18,126 bases of DNA from Oscillospiraceae bacterium (GTDB taxonomy: Bacteria > Bacillota_A > Clostridia > Oscillospirales > Oscillospiraceae). Below the pieces are notes generated by a model that was not told where the DNA came from, did not search any database, and saw only the letters and a program-made list of their open reading frames with translations. The stretch is from the NCBI GenBank assembly GCA_017381835.1, contig JAFOBK010000183.1, positions 1-18,126 of the forward strand. The letters run 5' to 3'. Below, in pieces: positions 6,775-14,267 of this stretch (positions are counted from its first letter, which is position 1; every line of letters starts with the position of its first letter). The position numbers were made by a program, and so were the translations under genes.

Positions 6775-7325
6775 ACTGTGATCCCCTCCTTTTCCAAGAA
6801 TGCGTGAAGCTTGGCCCGGGTACGGTGGAGTTGGGTCTTGACCTTACTCTCAGAGATGCCAAAGCGATCCGCGATCTCGTAAATGGTGTCCAGATACCAA
6901 TAGCGGCGCATGAAAATCACCCGGTTTTCATAGGAAAGGGTCTCCAAAAACCGATTGAGAACTTCGCCCAGTTCCTCACCCTCCAGCTTACGCTCATGCT
7001 GAGGATCCGGGATGCAGGCCTCCATCTCCTGGGTCAGGGCCACCACCTCGCCCTTGCGTTTGGCCGCACCCTTCCAGTCCAGCACGCCTAGGGCAAAATT
7101 ACGGCAAATCTTGCCAATATAAGCAAAGAAATGCTCCGGACGCTTGGGGGGAATGGTATCCCAGGTTTTTAAGTAGGTATCGTTGACACATTCCTGGGCA
7201 TCTTCAAAGTCCTGAACGATTTTATGCGCCAGATAATGAAGCCGTCTGCCGTACCGCAGGTCGGTTTCCTGAATGGCCTGCTCATTTCTGGCCCAGTATA
7301 AGTCGATGATCTGTATATCTGTCAC
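6771..7325 (-). CDS. ECF-type sigma-70 family RNA polymerase sigma factor
   Basis: The 184-residue protein has the two-domain ECF layout. Region 2 spans roughly residues 20-85 and includes DFEDAQECVNDTYLKTWDTI, the region that contacts core polymerase and the -10 element. Region 4 spans roughly 118-178 with a helix-turn-helix (ENRVIFMRRYW…IYEIADRFGISESKVKTQLHRTRAKL). There is no region 1 or 3. The start is GTG at 7323-7325 with GGAGG nine bases upstream. The stop overlaps the ATG of the anti-sigma-like gene, so the two proteins are translationally coupled. It heads the probable operon that includes the serpin and lipoprotein genes. The promoter-like sequence upstream could be its own target, as is common for ECF factors; that autoregulation is inference. 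Confidence 0.93.
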   Translation of the reverse strand: MTDIQIIDLYWARNEQAIQETDLRYGRRLHYLAHKIVQDFEDAQECVNDTYLKTWDTIPPKRPEHFFAYIGKICRNFALGVLDWKGAAKRKGEVVALTQEMEACIPDPQHERKLEGEELGEVLNRFLETLSYENRVIFMRRYWYLDTIYEIADRFGISESKVKTQLHRTRAKLHAFLEKEGITV

Positions 7326-7357
7326 CGCTGTTCACCTCCGTTTTTTCTCTTCACCCC

Positions 7358-7388
7358 TATAGAGGGATTTTGCAGAGAAAAGGTTACA
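7358..7388 (-). promoter_or_regulatory. Possible ECF-type promoter of the sigma/anti-sigma/serpin operon
   Basis: On the minus strand TGTAACC (7382-7388) is followed after 17 nt by CTCTATA (7358-7364), about 33 nt ahead of the sigma GTG start. The AAC core of the first box resembles the -35 element of ECF promoters. No good sigma-A pair is visible here. The call rests on motif resemblance alone. Confidence 0.4.
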
Positions 7389-7407
7389 TCTATCATAACA
7401 ATTTTTT

Positions 7408-7442
7408 CAAAAAAAGAAAAGCCCCACTCGAAAGAGTGGGGC
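7408..7442 (-). terminator. Strong intrinsic terminator, minus strand
   Basis: The stem 7421-7429 / 7434-7442 (GCCCCACTC paired with GAGTGGGGC) is followed on the minus strand by TTTTCTTTTTTT. It would end transcripts that pass through or begin in the structured region at 7443-7645, and it insulates the sigma operon from malQ-glgP. Confidence 0.88.
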
Positions 7443-7644
7443 CAGTGATTGCAGTGTAACGATACCGAGCGGGGAGCGATGGGAGCGCCGCCGGTGGCGG
7501 GAGGAGCGACCTGAGCGAGTGGCAGCGGTCGACAGTCGACGCTGGCATTTCAATGCCGAGGAGAATGTCGGGCACCGCAACAGGATATGGGAAGTAACGA
7601 TAACTACCCGGCCGGGCACGAATTGCCTGTCGGGGCAACCCGAC
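7443..7644. other. Hairpin-rich gene-free stretch between glgP and the sigma operon
   Basis: About 200 bp with no credible gene but many inverted pairs: CGCCGCCGGTGGCG near 7486, CAGCGGTCGAC-A-GTCGACGCTG near 7523-7544, GGCATTTCAATGCC near 7543-7556, and TGTCGGG/CCCGACA at 7628-7645. GTAACGATA occurs twice (7456, 7593). The pieces CGATACCGAGC (7460-7470) and GCACGAATTGC (7616-7626) are exact reverse complements of pieces of the tandem repeat at 1327-1506. On the minus strand it lies downstream of glgP and ends at the strong terminator at 7408-7442. It may be a dispersed repeat element or a structured RNA; neither is proven. Confidence 0.6.
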
Positions 7645-7674
7645 AAAGACCCGCTCAGAAGAGCGGGTCTTTTT
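7645..7674. terminator. Intrinsic terminator directly after glgP
   Basis: Arms 7645-7656 and 7661-7672 (AAAGACCCGCTC / GAGCGGGTCTTT) form a 12-bp stem with a four-base loop, 6-36 nt after the glgP stop. The T-run is better on plus (TCTTTTT) than on minus (TCTTTGTC), so termination of glgP here may be incomplete and continue to 7408. Confidence 0.75.
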
Positions 7675-7680
7675 AATAGA

Positions 7681-10017
7681 TTAGTACTTGGTGGGCTCGA
7701 TGTGCCAGATTTCCTCAGCGTACTGACGGATAGTACGGTCGGAGGAGAACTTGCCTGCGGAAGCAATGTTCACCAGGCACTTACGTGCAAAGCTACGGCG
7801 GTCGTTCTTGTACTCAGCATTAGCACGCAGCTTAGCGTCGATGTAAGATGCGTAGTCCAGCAGAGTGTAGTAGTTATCAGCGCGGCCCCAGTTGTTGGAG
7901 TCGAGCAATCCGTGATACAGATCACGCTGGTCAGCATCGGTGGGAACAGTGCCGTCCACCAGAGTGTCGATTGCACGCTTCAGGTGGGGGTTGCTGTCGT
8001 AGATTGCGCGGGCATTGTAGCTGCCCTTGATCTCGTTGATCTTGTCGACGGTTGCGCCGAAGATATACTCGTTCTCGTGGCCTGCCTCCTGAGCAATTTC
8101 CACGTTAGCGCCGTCCAGAGTACCCAGGGTAATCGCACCGTTGAGCATGAACTTCATGTTGCCGGTACCGGAAGCTTCCAGACCAGCGGGAGAGATCTGC
8201 TCGGAGATATCAGCAGCGGGAATGATATGCTCAGCGTAGGAGCAGTTGTAGTTCTGAACGAAGACAACCTTCATCTTGTCGTTCACATAAGGATCGTTGT
8301 TGATCATCTTTGCGATACGATTGATGTAGCGGATGATAGCCTTAGCACGGGCATAGCCGGGTGCAGACTTAGCGCCGAACATGTAGACGGTGGGCTGGAA
8401 GTCAGGCAGCTCGCCGTTCTTCAGGCGGAAGTAGATGTCAACGATAGACAGAGCATTCATCAGCTGGCGCTTGTACTCGTGCAGGCGCTTAACCTGAATG
8501 TCGAACATGAAGTCGGGGTTCAGCTGAACGCCTTCGCGCTTGGCAACAATGGCAGCCAGCTGCTCCTTCTTGACGCGCTTGACAGCATTGAAGTTGTCGA
8601 TCAGCTCATCGTCGATCTGGCCCTTCAGCTCAGACAGAGCATCCAGCTCAACCAGGAAGTCGCGACCTACCTTGGTCTTCAGCAGTTGGGTCAGCTCGGG
8701 GTTGCACAGACCCAGCCAGCGGCGGGGAGTGATACCATTGGTCTTGTTCTGGAAACGCTCGGGGAACTGTGCGTACCAATCCTTGAAGCAGTCGTCCTTC
8801 AGGATCTGAGAGTGGATCTCAGCAACACCGTTGATGTAGGAACCAACATAGATGCTCAGGTTAGCCATGTGGACAATATCGTTATTGATGACCCACAGGC
8901 CGCGGCCTTCCTGGCGCAGCTTGTGGTCGATGCGGCAGATGATATCAGCCACAGCGGGAACGGTTGCACGCAGCAGATCCAGGGGCCACTTCTCCAGAGC
9001 CTCACCCAGAACGGTGTGGTTGGTGTAGGAGAAGGTCTTACGGGCAATCTCGAAGCCCTCGTCAAAGCTCATACCCTCGTTCATCAGCAGACGGATCAGC
9101 TCGGGGATGGACATTGCGGGGTGGGTATCGTTCAACTGAACAGCGTAGTGATCGCAGAAGTTGTGCAGATCATTGCCGTAGATGGACTTGTGGACGCGGA
9201 TCATATCCTGCAGGGAAGCGGAAGACAGAACGTACTGCTGCTTGATACGCAGGCGCTTGCCCTCGTAGGTGGAGTCATTGGGGTACAGAACGCGGGTGAT
9301 GTCCTCAGCCTTATTCTTCTGATCCAGAGCACGCAGGTAGTCCTGGTTGTTGAATGCATTGAAGTCCAGCTCTTCCTCAGCCTCACACTGCCACAGACGC
9401 AGGGTGTTGATGTTCTGAGTGCCGTAGCCGATGACGGGAACATCATAGGGAACAGCCATAACGGTATGGTCGGGGAACTCCACCTTCACAGCATGGTGAT
9501 AACGGCGGTAAGACCAGGGATCACCGTACTTGGTCCAGTCGTCAGCATTCTCCTTCTGGCTGCCGTTGGCATCAAAGCTCTGCTTGAACAGACCGAACTT
9601 GTAGCGCAGGCCGTAGCCGGACAGAGGAATGTTGGTGGAAGCAGCGGAGTCCAGGAAGCAAGCGGACAGACGGCCCAGACCGCCGTTACCCAGAGCAGCA
9701 TCTTCGATGTCCTCCAGGATAGCCAGGTCAACGCCGCGCTCAGCAAATACCTTCTTCATCTCGTCCAGGATGCCCAGGTTGAACAGGTTGGAGTAAACCA
9801 AACGGCCAATCAGGTACTCTGCGGAGAAGTAGTATGCCTTTCTCTGGGTCTCACGGGTCTTCTTGCTGTGGCTCCAATTGTCGGAAATAGCCATCATCAC
9901 AGACTTGCCCAGAGCCTCGTGCAGCTCTTCAGCGGAAGCGTCCTTCAGAGAAACGTCGTAGGTGTACTTCAGCTGTGCCTCAGTCCATTGCAGGATATTC
10001 TGGCAATCAAATTTCAT
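7681..10017 (-). CDS. glgP: Glycogen/maltodextrin phosphorylase
   Basis: This cytoplasmic PLP enzyme releases glucose-1-phosphate from alpha-1,4-glucans using phosphate. The 778-residue product covers the glycosyltransferase family 35 fold: RKAYYFSAEYLIGR (~60), ALGNGGLGRLSACFLDS (~108), QLNDTHPA (~297), NKTNGITPRRWL (~430), FDIQVKRLHEYKRQLMN (~505), and the cofactor site EASGTGNMKFMLNGA in which Lys622 forms the Schiff base with PLP. Length is slightly short of the 800-840 typical for the family but no domain is missing. The start is ATG at 10015-10017 with GGAG eight bases before it; an in-frame start 15 codons upstream overlaps malQ and lacks a site. It follows malQ by 31 nt and is clearly in the same operon. 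Confidence 0.97.
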   Translation of the reverse strand: MKFDCQNILQWTEAQLKYTYDVSLKDASAEELHEALGKSVMMAISDNWSHSKKTRETQRKAYYFSAEYLIGRLVYSNLFNLGILDEMKKVFAERGVDLAILEDIEDAALGNGGLGRLSACFLDSAASTNIPLSGYGLRYKFGLFKQSFDANGSQKENADDWTKYGDPWSYRRYHHAVKVEFPDHTVMAVPYDVPVIGYGTQNINTLRLWQCEAEEELDFNAFNNQDYLRALDQKNKAEDITRVLYPNDSTYEGKRLRIKQQYVLSSASLQDMIRVHKSIYGNDLHNFCDHYAVQLNDTHPAMSIPELIRLLMNEGMSFDEGFEIARKTFSYTNHTVLGEALEKWPLDLLRATVPAVADIICRIDHKLRQEGRGLWVINNDIVHMANLSIYVGSYINGVAEIHSQILKDDCFKDWYAQFPERFQNKTNGITPRRWLGLCNPELTQLLKTKVGRDFLVELDALSELKGQIDDELIDNFNAVKRVKKEQLAAIVAKREGVQLNPDFMFDIQVKRLHEYKRQLMNALSIVDIYFRLKNGELPDFQPTVYMFGAKSAPGYARAKAIIRYINRIAKMINNDPYVNDKMKVVFVQNYNCSYAEHIIPAADISEQISPAGLEASGTGNMKFMLNGAITLGTLDGANVEIAQEAGHENEYIFGATVDKINEIKGSYNARAIYDSNPHLKRAIDTLVDGTVPTDADQRDLYHGLLDSNNWGRADNYYTLLDYASYIDAKLRANAEYKNDRRSFARKCLVNIASAGKFSSDRTIRQYAEEIWHIEPTKY

Positions 10018-10048
10018 AATCAAATCTCCATTTCTAACGGCAAGGGGG

Positions 10049-11551
10049 TCAGGCCTTACCATTGATTTCTTCTTTTTCTATTTCCAGGCGACCGTACATT
10101 TTGGTCAGCCGGTAAATGCGTTTACTGAGGGCTGGGGTTAAATAGCCCTTGGTCGCCCGCCAGGTCCAGTTATCACTTGACTGTGTGCCGGGGAAATTCA
10201 TGCGGGCTTCCCCACCCAATTCCAGATAATCCTGGATGGGAATGATGCAAAGATCCGATACGCTGGCCATTGCCGTGCGGATCGTACCCCAGACATCGCC
10301 TTCTTCGCCAATGTTCATATACTCCCGGGCATACCTGACAGCCGCCTTCGGAACGGTATCGAACCACTGGCGGGTGGTCACATTGTCATGGGTGCCGGTG
10401 TAGCACACACTATGGTTAGAATACGTATGGGGCAAATAATCGGAAGGTTCCCGGGAATCGAAAGCAAACAGAAGCACTTTCATACCGGGATAGCCGGAAC
10501 CTTTCAGCAGGTCCTTCACTTCCTGGGTCATGAAGCCCAGGTCTTCCGCGATCATATTCACATCGGGAAGCTGGGTGCCCATGGCATTCACAAAGTCCAT
10601 GGCAGGGCCTTTTCTCCACTTGCCGTTTCTTGCAGTGGCGTCCCCATAGGGAACCGCCCAGTAGCTTTCAAAACCACGGAAGTGATCCAGGCGCACCATA
10701 TCATAGCGCGCTCCCGCTGCGCCCATCCGCTGCACCCACCAGGAAAAGTTCTCTTCCTTGTGAATTTCCCAGCGGTAGAGGGGATTTCCCCACAGCTGAC
10801 CGTCGGCATTGAAGCCATCGGGAGGGCAGCCGGCCACGGCCACGGGATCTAAGTTTTCATCCAGTTCAAACAGATGGGGATTACTCCAGACATCCGCAGA
10901 ATCTAGGGGAACATAGATCGGCACATCGCCGATGATTTTTACGCCGTTTTCATTGGCATAGGCTTTCAGCGCCGTCCACTGACGGTCGAAAAGGTACTGG
11001 ACAAAGGTGTGGAAGCGGATCTCCTCTTCCAGGCTGTACCAGGCCTCGGTCAGAGCTGCATCGTCCCGGTTTTTCAGAGGTGCTTCCCACTGATACCAGG
11101 GTTTGCCGCCGTGACTTTCTTTCAGCGCCATAAACATGGCAAAGTCCCAAATCCAGCTTTCATTACGACGGCAGAAATCTTCCAGGGCTTCCTTTTGGGA
11201 GAAGCGCTGCCAGGCCAACCGCAGTACCTTCAGCCGGTTATTATACAAATGGCCGAAATTCACCCGTTCAGGTGTGTCGAACCAGTTGATCTTAAGGATT
11301 TCGTTTTTCTTCAAAAGTCCCTCTGCCACCAACATATCCAAATCAATCAGATAGTGGTTGCCTGCGTAGGTAGAGCAGGACTGATAGGGGGAATCGCCAT
11401 AGCCGGTAGGTGTCACCGGCAGGATCTGCCAGTAGCGCTGTCCGGCCTTTTTCAAGAAGTCCACGAAACGGTAAGCCTCTTTTCCCATGGTGCCCACACC
11501 GTAGGGGCTGGGGAGGCTGGTGATATGCATCAAGATGCCGCTTTCGCGCAT
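10049..11551 (-). CDS. malQ: 4-alpha-glucanotransferase (amylomaltase)
   Basis: This cytoplasmic glycoside hydrolase family 77 enzyme transfers glucan segments between maltodextrins, making longer chains that phosphorylase can degrade. The 500-residue product begins with the family N terminus (SGILMHITSLPSPYGVGTMG) and contains the substrate loop DSPYQS. The catalytic residues are visible: Asp289 in VRLDHFRGFE (nucleophile), Glu336 in IAEDLG (acid/base), and Asp389 in GTHDN (transition-state stabiliser). Its length is the usual bacterial ~500 residues. ATG at 11549-11551 has AGGAG seven bases upstream. It heads the malQ-glgP operon behind a consensus-like promoter and a ~125-nt leader. Confidence 0.97.
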   Translation of the reverse strand: MRESGILMHITSLPSPYGVGTMGKEAYRFVDFLKKAGQRYWQILPVTPTGYGDSPYQSCSTYAGNHYLIDLDMLVAEGLLKKNEILKINWFDTPERVNFGHLYNNRLKVLRLAWQRFSQKEALEDFCRRNESWIWDFAMFMALKESHGGKPWYQWEAPLKNRDDAALTEAWYSLEEEIRFHTFVQYLFDRQWTALKAYANENGVKIIGDVPIYVPLDSADVWSNPHLFELDENLDPVAVAGCPPDGFNADGQLWGNPLYRWEIHKEENFSWWVQRMGAAGARYDMVRLDHFRGFESYWAVPYGDATARNGKWRKGPAMDFVNAMGTQLPDVNMIAEDLGFMTQEVKDLLKGSGYPGMKVLLFAFDSREPSDYLPHTYSNHSVCYTGTHDNVTTRQWFDTVPKAAVRYAREYMNIGEEGDVWGTIRTAMASVSDLCIIPIQDYLELGGEARMNFPGTQSSDNWTWRATKGYLTPALSKRIYRLTKMYGRLEIEKEEINGKA

Positions 11552-11644
11552 AGGGGTTCTCCTGAAAATGGGATATGTCTATTGTATGGCAGAATCGGTG
11601 CTTTTGTTCAAAGCATCGCCAAATCCGCACCGCTTTATACCAAA

Positions 11645-11654
11645 GGTATACCTC
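11645..11654. promoter_or_regulatory. Perfect palindrome in the malQ leader, possible operator
   Basis: AGGTATACCT is a perfect 10-bp palindrome about 30 nt downstream of the malQ -10 box. Related GGTATGG and AGTATGG words lie between it and the promoter. The position suits a repressor site, but no regulator gene is nearby and the motif matches none I can name. Confidence 0.3.
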
Positions 11655-11684
11655 GGCACCATACTCTTTAACCATACCTTAAGA

Positions 11685-11713
11685 GAATATACTGTTTTAC
11701 GCGATTTGTCAAG
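11685..11713 (-). promoter_or_regulatory. Sigma-A promoter for malQ-glgP
   Basis: On the minus strand TTGACA (11708-11713), a 17-nt spacer and TATTCT (11685-11690). The predicted transcript starts near 11678, about 125 nt before malQ. The rest of the gap up to 11807 is AT-rich and shows no gene. Confidence 0.75.
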
Positions 11714-11807
11714 AAAAAACCACAAAATGGCGCCGAAATTCTTCAAAAATATGCGAAACTTATCGAAACCTCAGCTTATTTTTCAACAGTTTCTCCACAA
11801 ATAGGTG

Positions 11808-11840
11808 GGCCCACCGAAATCTCCGGTGGGCCGTCATTTT
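11808..11840. terminator. Intrinsic terminator after mscS
   Basis: Stem GGCCCACCG (11808-11816) with CGGTGGGCC (11824-11832) and a seven-base loop. The clear T-run (CATTTTTATTTTT) is on the plus side; on minus, the direction of mscS, the following tract is only CTATTTG, so its efficiency there is uncertain. The left arm also lies within its own palindrome GGTGGGCCCACC. Confidence 0.6.
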
Positions 11841-12643
11841 TATTTTTCCACCCGGACACTCAGGTGAGGATCATAGAAGCTGATGCCGGAGTCCTTTGCC
11901 AGGCGGTTCAGTTCCCGGTTTACCGCAAACTTCAGATCCCAGTAATCTTCTGACTTGCACCAGAGCATCATGCCGTAAGTAATGCTCTGTTCGTTGTATT
12001 CTTTCATGGCGATCACAGGCGCGGGATCTGCCATAACGGCGCTGTGCCGAGAGGCTTCCTCCATGATTTCCAAAACCTTATCCGCGCTGACACCGTAAGA
12101 AACCGTCAGGTTGATATCCAGGCGGCGGGTGCCAGTGACCGTATAGTTAACGATCTCCGCAGCTACCACAGCGCTGTTGGGAATAGATACGATCTTGTTG
12201 TCTACAGTTGCCAGCTTGGTGTAGGTAAGGCCGATCTCCTTGACGGTACCGGACTGACCGGCGATCTCCACAAAGTCCTCAGAAGCAAAGGGCTTGGTGT
12301 AGAGCAGGGTGAACCCGCCAAATACATTGGTCAGCAGGTTCTGCACAGACAGAGAAACTGCCAGGGTCAGGACGCTTGCCAGTGCCACAATACCGGTCAC
12401 GTCAATGCCCAGGCCGGAGGCTACCATCAGCGCCAGCAGGATGTACAGCACCACCTGAACGGCAGTGATAATCAAAGTGTGGGCAGCCTTCTCCAGCTTG
12501 GACTTCTCCAGCATCTTCTTCGTAAGCTTCAGTACCACCTGGATTGCCAGGATACCCAGAGCCGCCAGCGCCACCATGGGCAGCAATTTTCCGGCTGCAT
12601 AGGTCAGCGCCAGATCAAACCAATCATAGATTTTCGCAAACAT
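11840..12643 (-). CDS. mscS: MscS-type small-conductance mechanosensitive ion channel
   Basis: This membrane channel opens under membrane tension to relieve hypo-osmotic shock. The 267-residue size matches compact MscS proteins. Three hydrophobic helices are visible at about 15-38, 55-80 and 85-110; the third is the pore helix region (LTLAVSLSVQNLLTNVFGG). The family signature KPFASEDFVEIAGQSGTVKE and DNKIVSIPNSAV then lead into the cytoplasmic beta and alpha/beta domains. The N terminus reaches the first helix quickly, as usual. AAGGAGG six bases before the ATG fixes the start. It follows the J-domain gene by 86 nt and is probably the last gene of the yihY-DUF5685-J-mscS cluster. Confidence 0.95.
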   Translation of the reverse strand: MFAKIYDWFDLALTYAAGKLLPMVALAALGILAIQVVLKLTKKMLEKSKLEKAAHTLIITAVQVVLYILLALMVASGLGIDVTGIVALASVLTLAVSLSVQNLLTNVFGGFTLLYTKPFASEDFVEIAGQSGTVKEIGLTYTKLATVDNKIVSIPNSAVVAAEIVNYTVTGTRRLDINLTVSYGVSADKVLEIMEEASRHSAVMADPAPVIAMKEYNEQSITYGMMLWCKSEDYWDLKFAVNRELNRLAKDSGISFYDPHLSVRVEK

Positions 12644-12729
12644 TGTTTTCCTCCTTATTCATTGCCACAACGGTCTATCCGCAGATACCGCCAGGGAATG
12701 ATTTCCGCGCAGCTTCGCGAAAAGATCCC

Positions 12730-13371
12730 CTAGCAGCAGAAGAAGAATCGGCCGCCGCAGCAGAATATATTACACAGATAACACAGGCACAAAGACAGGA
12801 AGGGCGAGCTGCGCATGGTAAAGCCGCCGAAATTGCCTGCCTGACGGCGATAAGCCGCACCGCCATTTTCGATATCGCTGAGAGTCTGGAGATACTGAGG
12901 ATTGTCCGGCTCCATGCTGACCGCTCTGCGGATATGCTCCAGGGCTGTCACCTGGTTGCCCATACCGTCATTGGCAAGGGCAGACAGATAATACCACTTG
13001 GCGTTTTTCTCCGTACAGGAATTCAGCACATTCAGCGCCTCCTGATATCTGCCGAAGCGGATATACTGGGCTGCAGCCTGCTGATAGCGATCTGTATCGC
13101 TCTGCTGATAGGTTCGCTGCCATGCACCGCCGAAGGGATCGTAGCCATAGCCGCCGTAGCCGCCCTGGGAACCGGGATTCGGCTGGGCCTTCTCCGGGTT
13201 CTTGATCTGCTCATAGGCAGCGTTTACCTGCTGCATCTTCTTAGCAGCAACCGGGTCACCGGGGTTTAAGTCCGGATGGTACTGCTTTGCCAGCTTTCTG
13301 TATGCTTTTTTGATCTCCTCATCGGATGCGTCGGGACTGACACCCAACACCTTATAAGGATCTTCAATCAT
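12730..13371 (-). CDS. J-domain protein with TPR-like middle and Cys-rich tail
   Basis: This 213-residue DnaJ-class co-chaperone candidate has an N-terminal J domain (~3-60) with the essential HPD motif (His32-Pro33-Asp34), which stimulates the ATPase of Hsp70/DnaK. A short Gly/Tyr-rich linker ([13 protein letters not shown]) follows. Next come helices with TPR-like spacing ([51 protein letters not shown], ~93-168), and then a strongly hydrophobic C terminus holding seven cysteines. It lacks the DnaJ zinc-finger and CTD regions, so it is not DnaJ itself. ATG overlaps the DUF5685 stop (ATGA) with GGAGG upstream, so the pair is translationally coupled. The Cys-rich tail may attach to membrane or bind metal; that is a guess. 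Confidence 0.9.
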   Translation of the reverse strand: MIEDPYKVLGVSPDASDEEIKKAYRKLAKQYHPDLNPGDPVAAKKMQQVNAAYEQIKNPEKAQPNPGSQGGYGGYGYDPFGGAWQRTYQQSDTDRYQQAAAQYIRFGRYQEALNVLNSCTEKNAKWYYLSALANDGMGNQVTALEHIRRAVSMEPDNPQYLQTLSDIENGGAAYRRQAGNFGGFTMRSSPFLSLCLCYLCNIFCCGGRFFFCC

Positions 13372-14192
13372 CGGACTTCACCTCCGCTTACTTTCTGTCT
13401 TCTGCGGTATTCCAGCCAAACACCGCTATACAGGATATTATCCAAAATATCCTTATCCTGCACCAGGGGGAGCCGCTCATAGGCATCTGTGCAGCGACTC
13501 ATCGCCAGCACCAGGTACTCCTCCCAGGCATCCCAATCCTCGGTCATACCCATAGCCAGGAAAGGATTATATTGCTTCTTTTTCAGATCACGGTGGTAAT
13601 CCACCGCCGCGTCCGCCAAATAGATGTACCGACCCAGAGCATCTCCCATTTTTCGAAGGGTCGGCGCCCAAAGGTCTTCTTCATATACCAAAAGTTCGCC
13701 CATAAGGCTTCCGAATGTGCCGGCAGGCTCATCGGGATTGGGGCAATTTTCCTTTTCCAGTTCATGCAGTTTCCGGATACCCTCTTCGATGGCTCTACAC
13801 TGGCGGGGATAGGTCTGCCGGATTCTGTCCAGCTCCTTGCCGAAAATATCGCAGCGCAGCCTGGCGCCCATTTTTCCCTCATCCTCATAGTCATCCAGGG
13901 CATTATAATACGCCAGGGCCACATTCATATCGGCGCCATAGCGGATGTACGGATTTTCCGTCCAGCTGCGGCCGGGATGGAGCACGCAGGCATGACTGCC
14001 ACCGGTTTCTTCCGGTTCATACAAGCTCATCAGCAGAAGGGAGAGAAATGCCATGTCATAGCTCAGAGCCAATCGACAGAGCTGGGAGCATTGAGACCGG
14101 ATTCCCCGGCAAATACCGCAATAAACCCCGGCATATCGTTTTCTTCTGGGTTTTTCCAGTTCTTTTAAATTCGCCATTACATAGCCGAACAC
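13368..14192 (-). CDS. DUF5685 family protein
   Basis: The 274-residue protein matches, by my recognition, the DUF5685 family of Firmicutes, for which no function is established. Visible features are the N terminus MFGYV, a Cys cluster (Cys25, 28, 35, 39, in VYCGICRGI and after), [26 protein letters not shown] with a DDxxD pattern (Asp100, 101, 104), and later [18 protein letters not shown] (Asp194, 198, 202). The protein is predicted mostly alpha-helical. Two Asp-rich helices of this kind are the hallmark of isoprenoid-synthase-fold enzymes such as squalene/phytoene synthases, so a distant link is possible but unproven. Start is GTG at 14190-14192 with AAGGAGG upstream. It overlaps the J-domain gene by four bases, implying the products work together. 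Confidence 0.85.
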   Translation of the reverse strand: MFGYVMANLKELEKPRRKRYAGVYCGICRGIRSQCSQLCRLALSYDMAFLSLLLMSLYEPEETGGSHACVLHPGRSWTENPYIRYGADMNVALAYYNALDDYEDEGKMGARLRCDIFGKELDRIRQTYPRQCRAIEEGIRKLHELEKENCPNPDEPAGTFGSLMGELLVYEEDLWAPTLRKMGDALGRYIYLADAAVDYHRDLKKKQYNPFLAMGMTEDWDAWEEYLVLAMSRCTDAYERLPLVQDKDILDNILYSGVWLEYRRRQKVSGGEVR

Positions 14193-14267
14193 AGTCTTCC
14201 CCTCCTTTTCCCCTTACTATAAAAAGCATTTATGAACAGAGCATAAACACCCGGGATAAATTCCCGA

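Noticed and set aside
7393..7766. Minus-strand open frames of 81 and 119 codons in the glgP-sigma gap
   Set aside because: They run through two terminators and several hairpins, lack ribosome binding sites, and read as Arg/Ser/Pro-rich shadow sequence.
7519..10065. 848-codon plus-strand open frame covering glgP
   Set aside because: It is antisense to a clear glycogen phosphorylase, low-complexity in composition, and explained by the codon bias of glgP, which leaves few stops in that frame.
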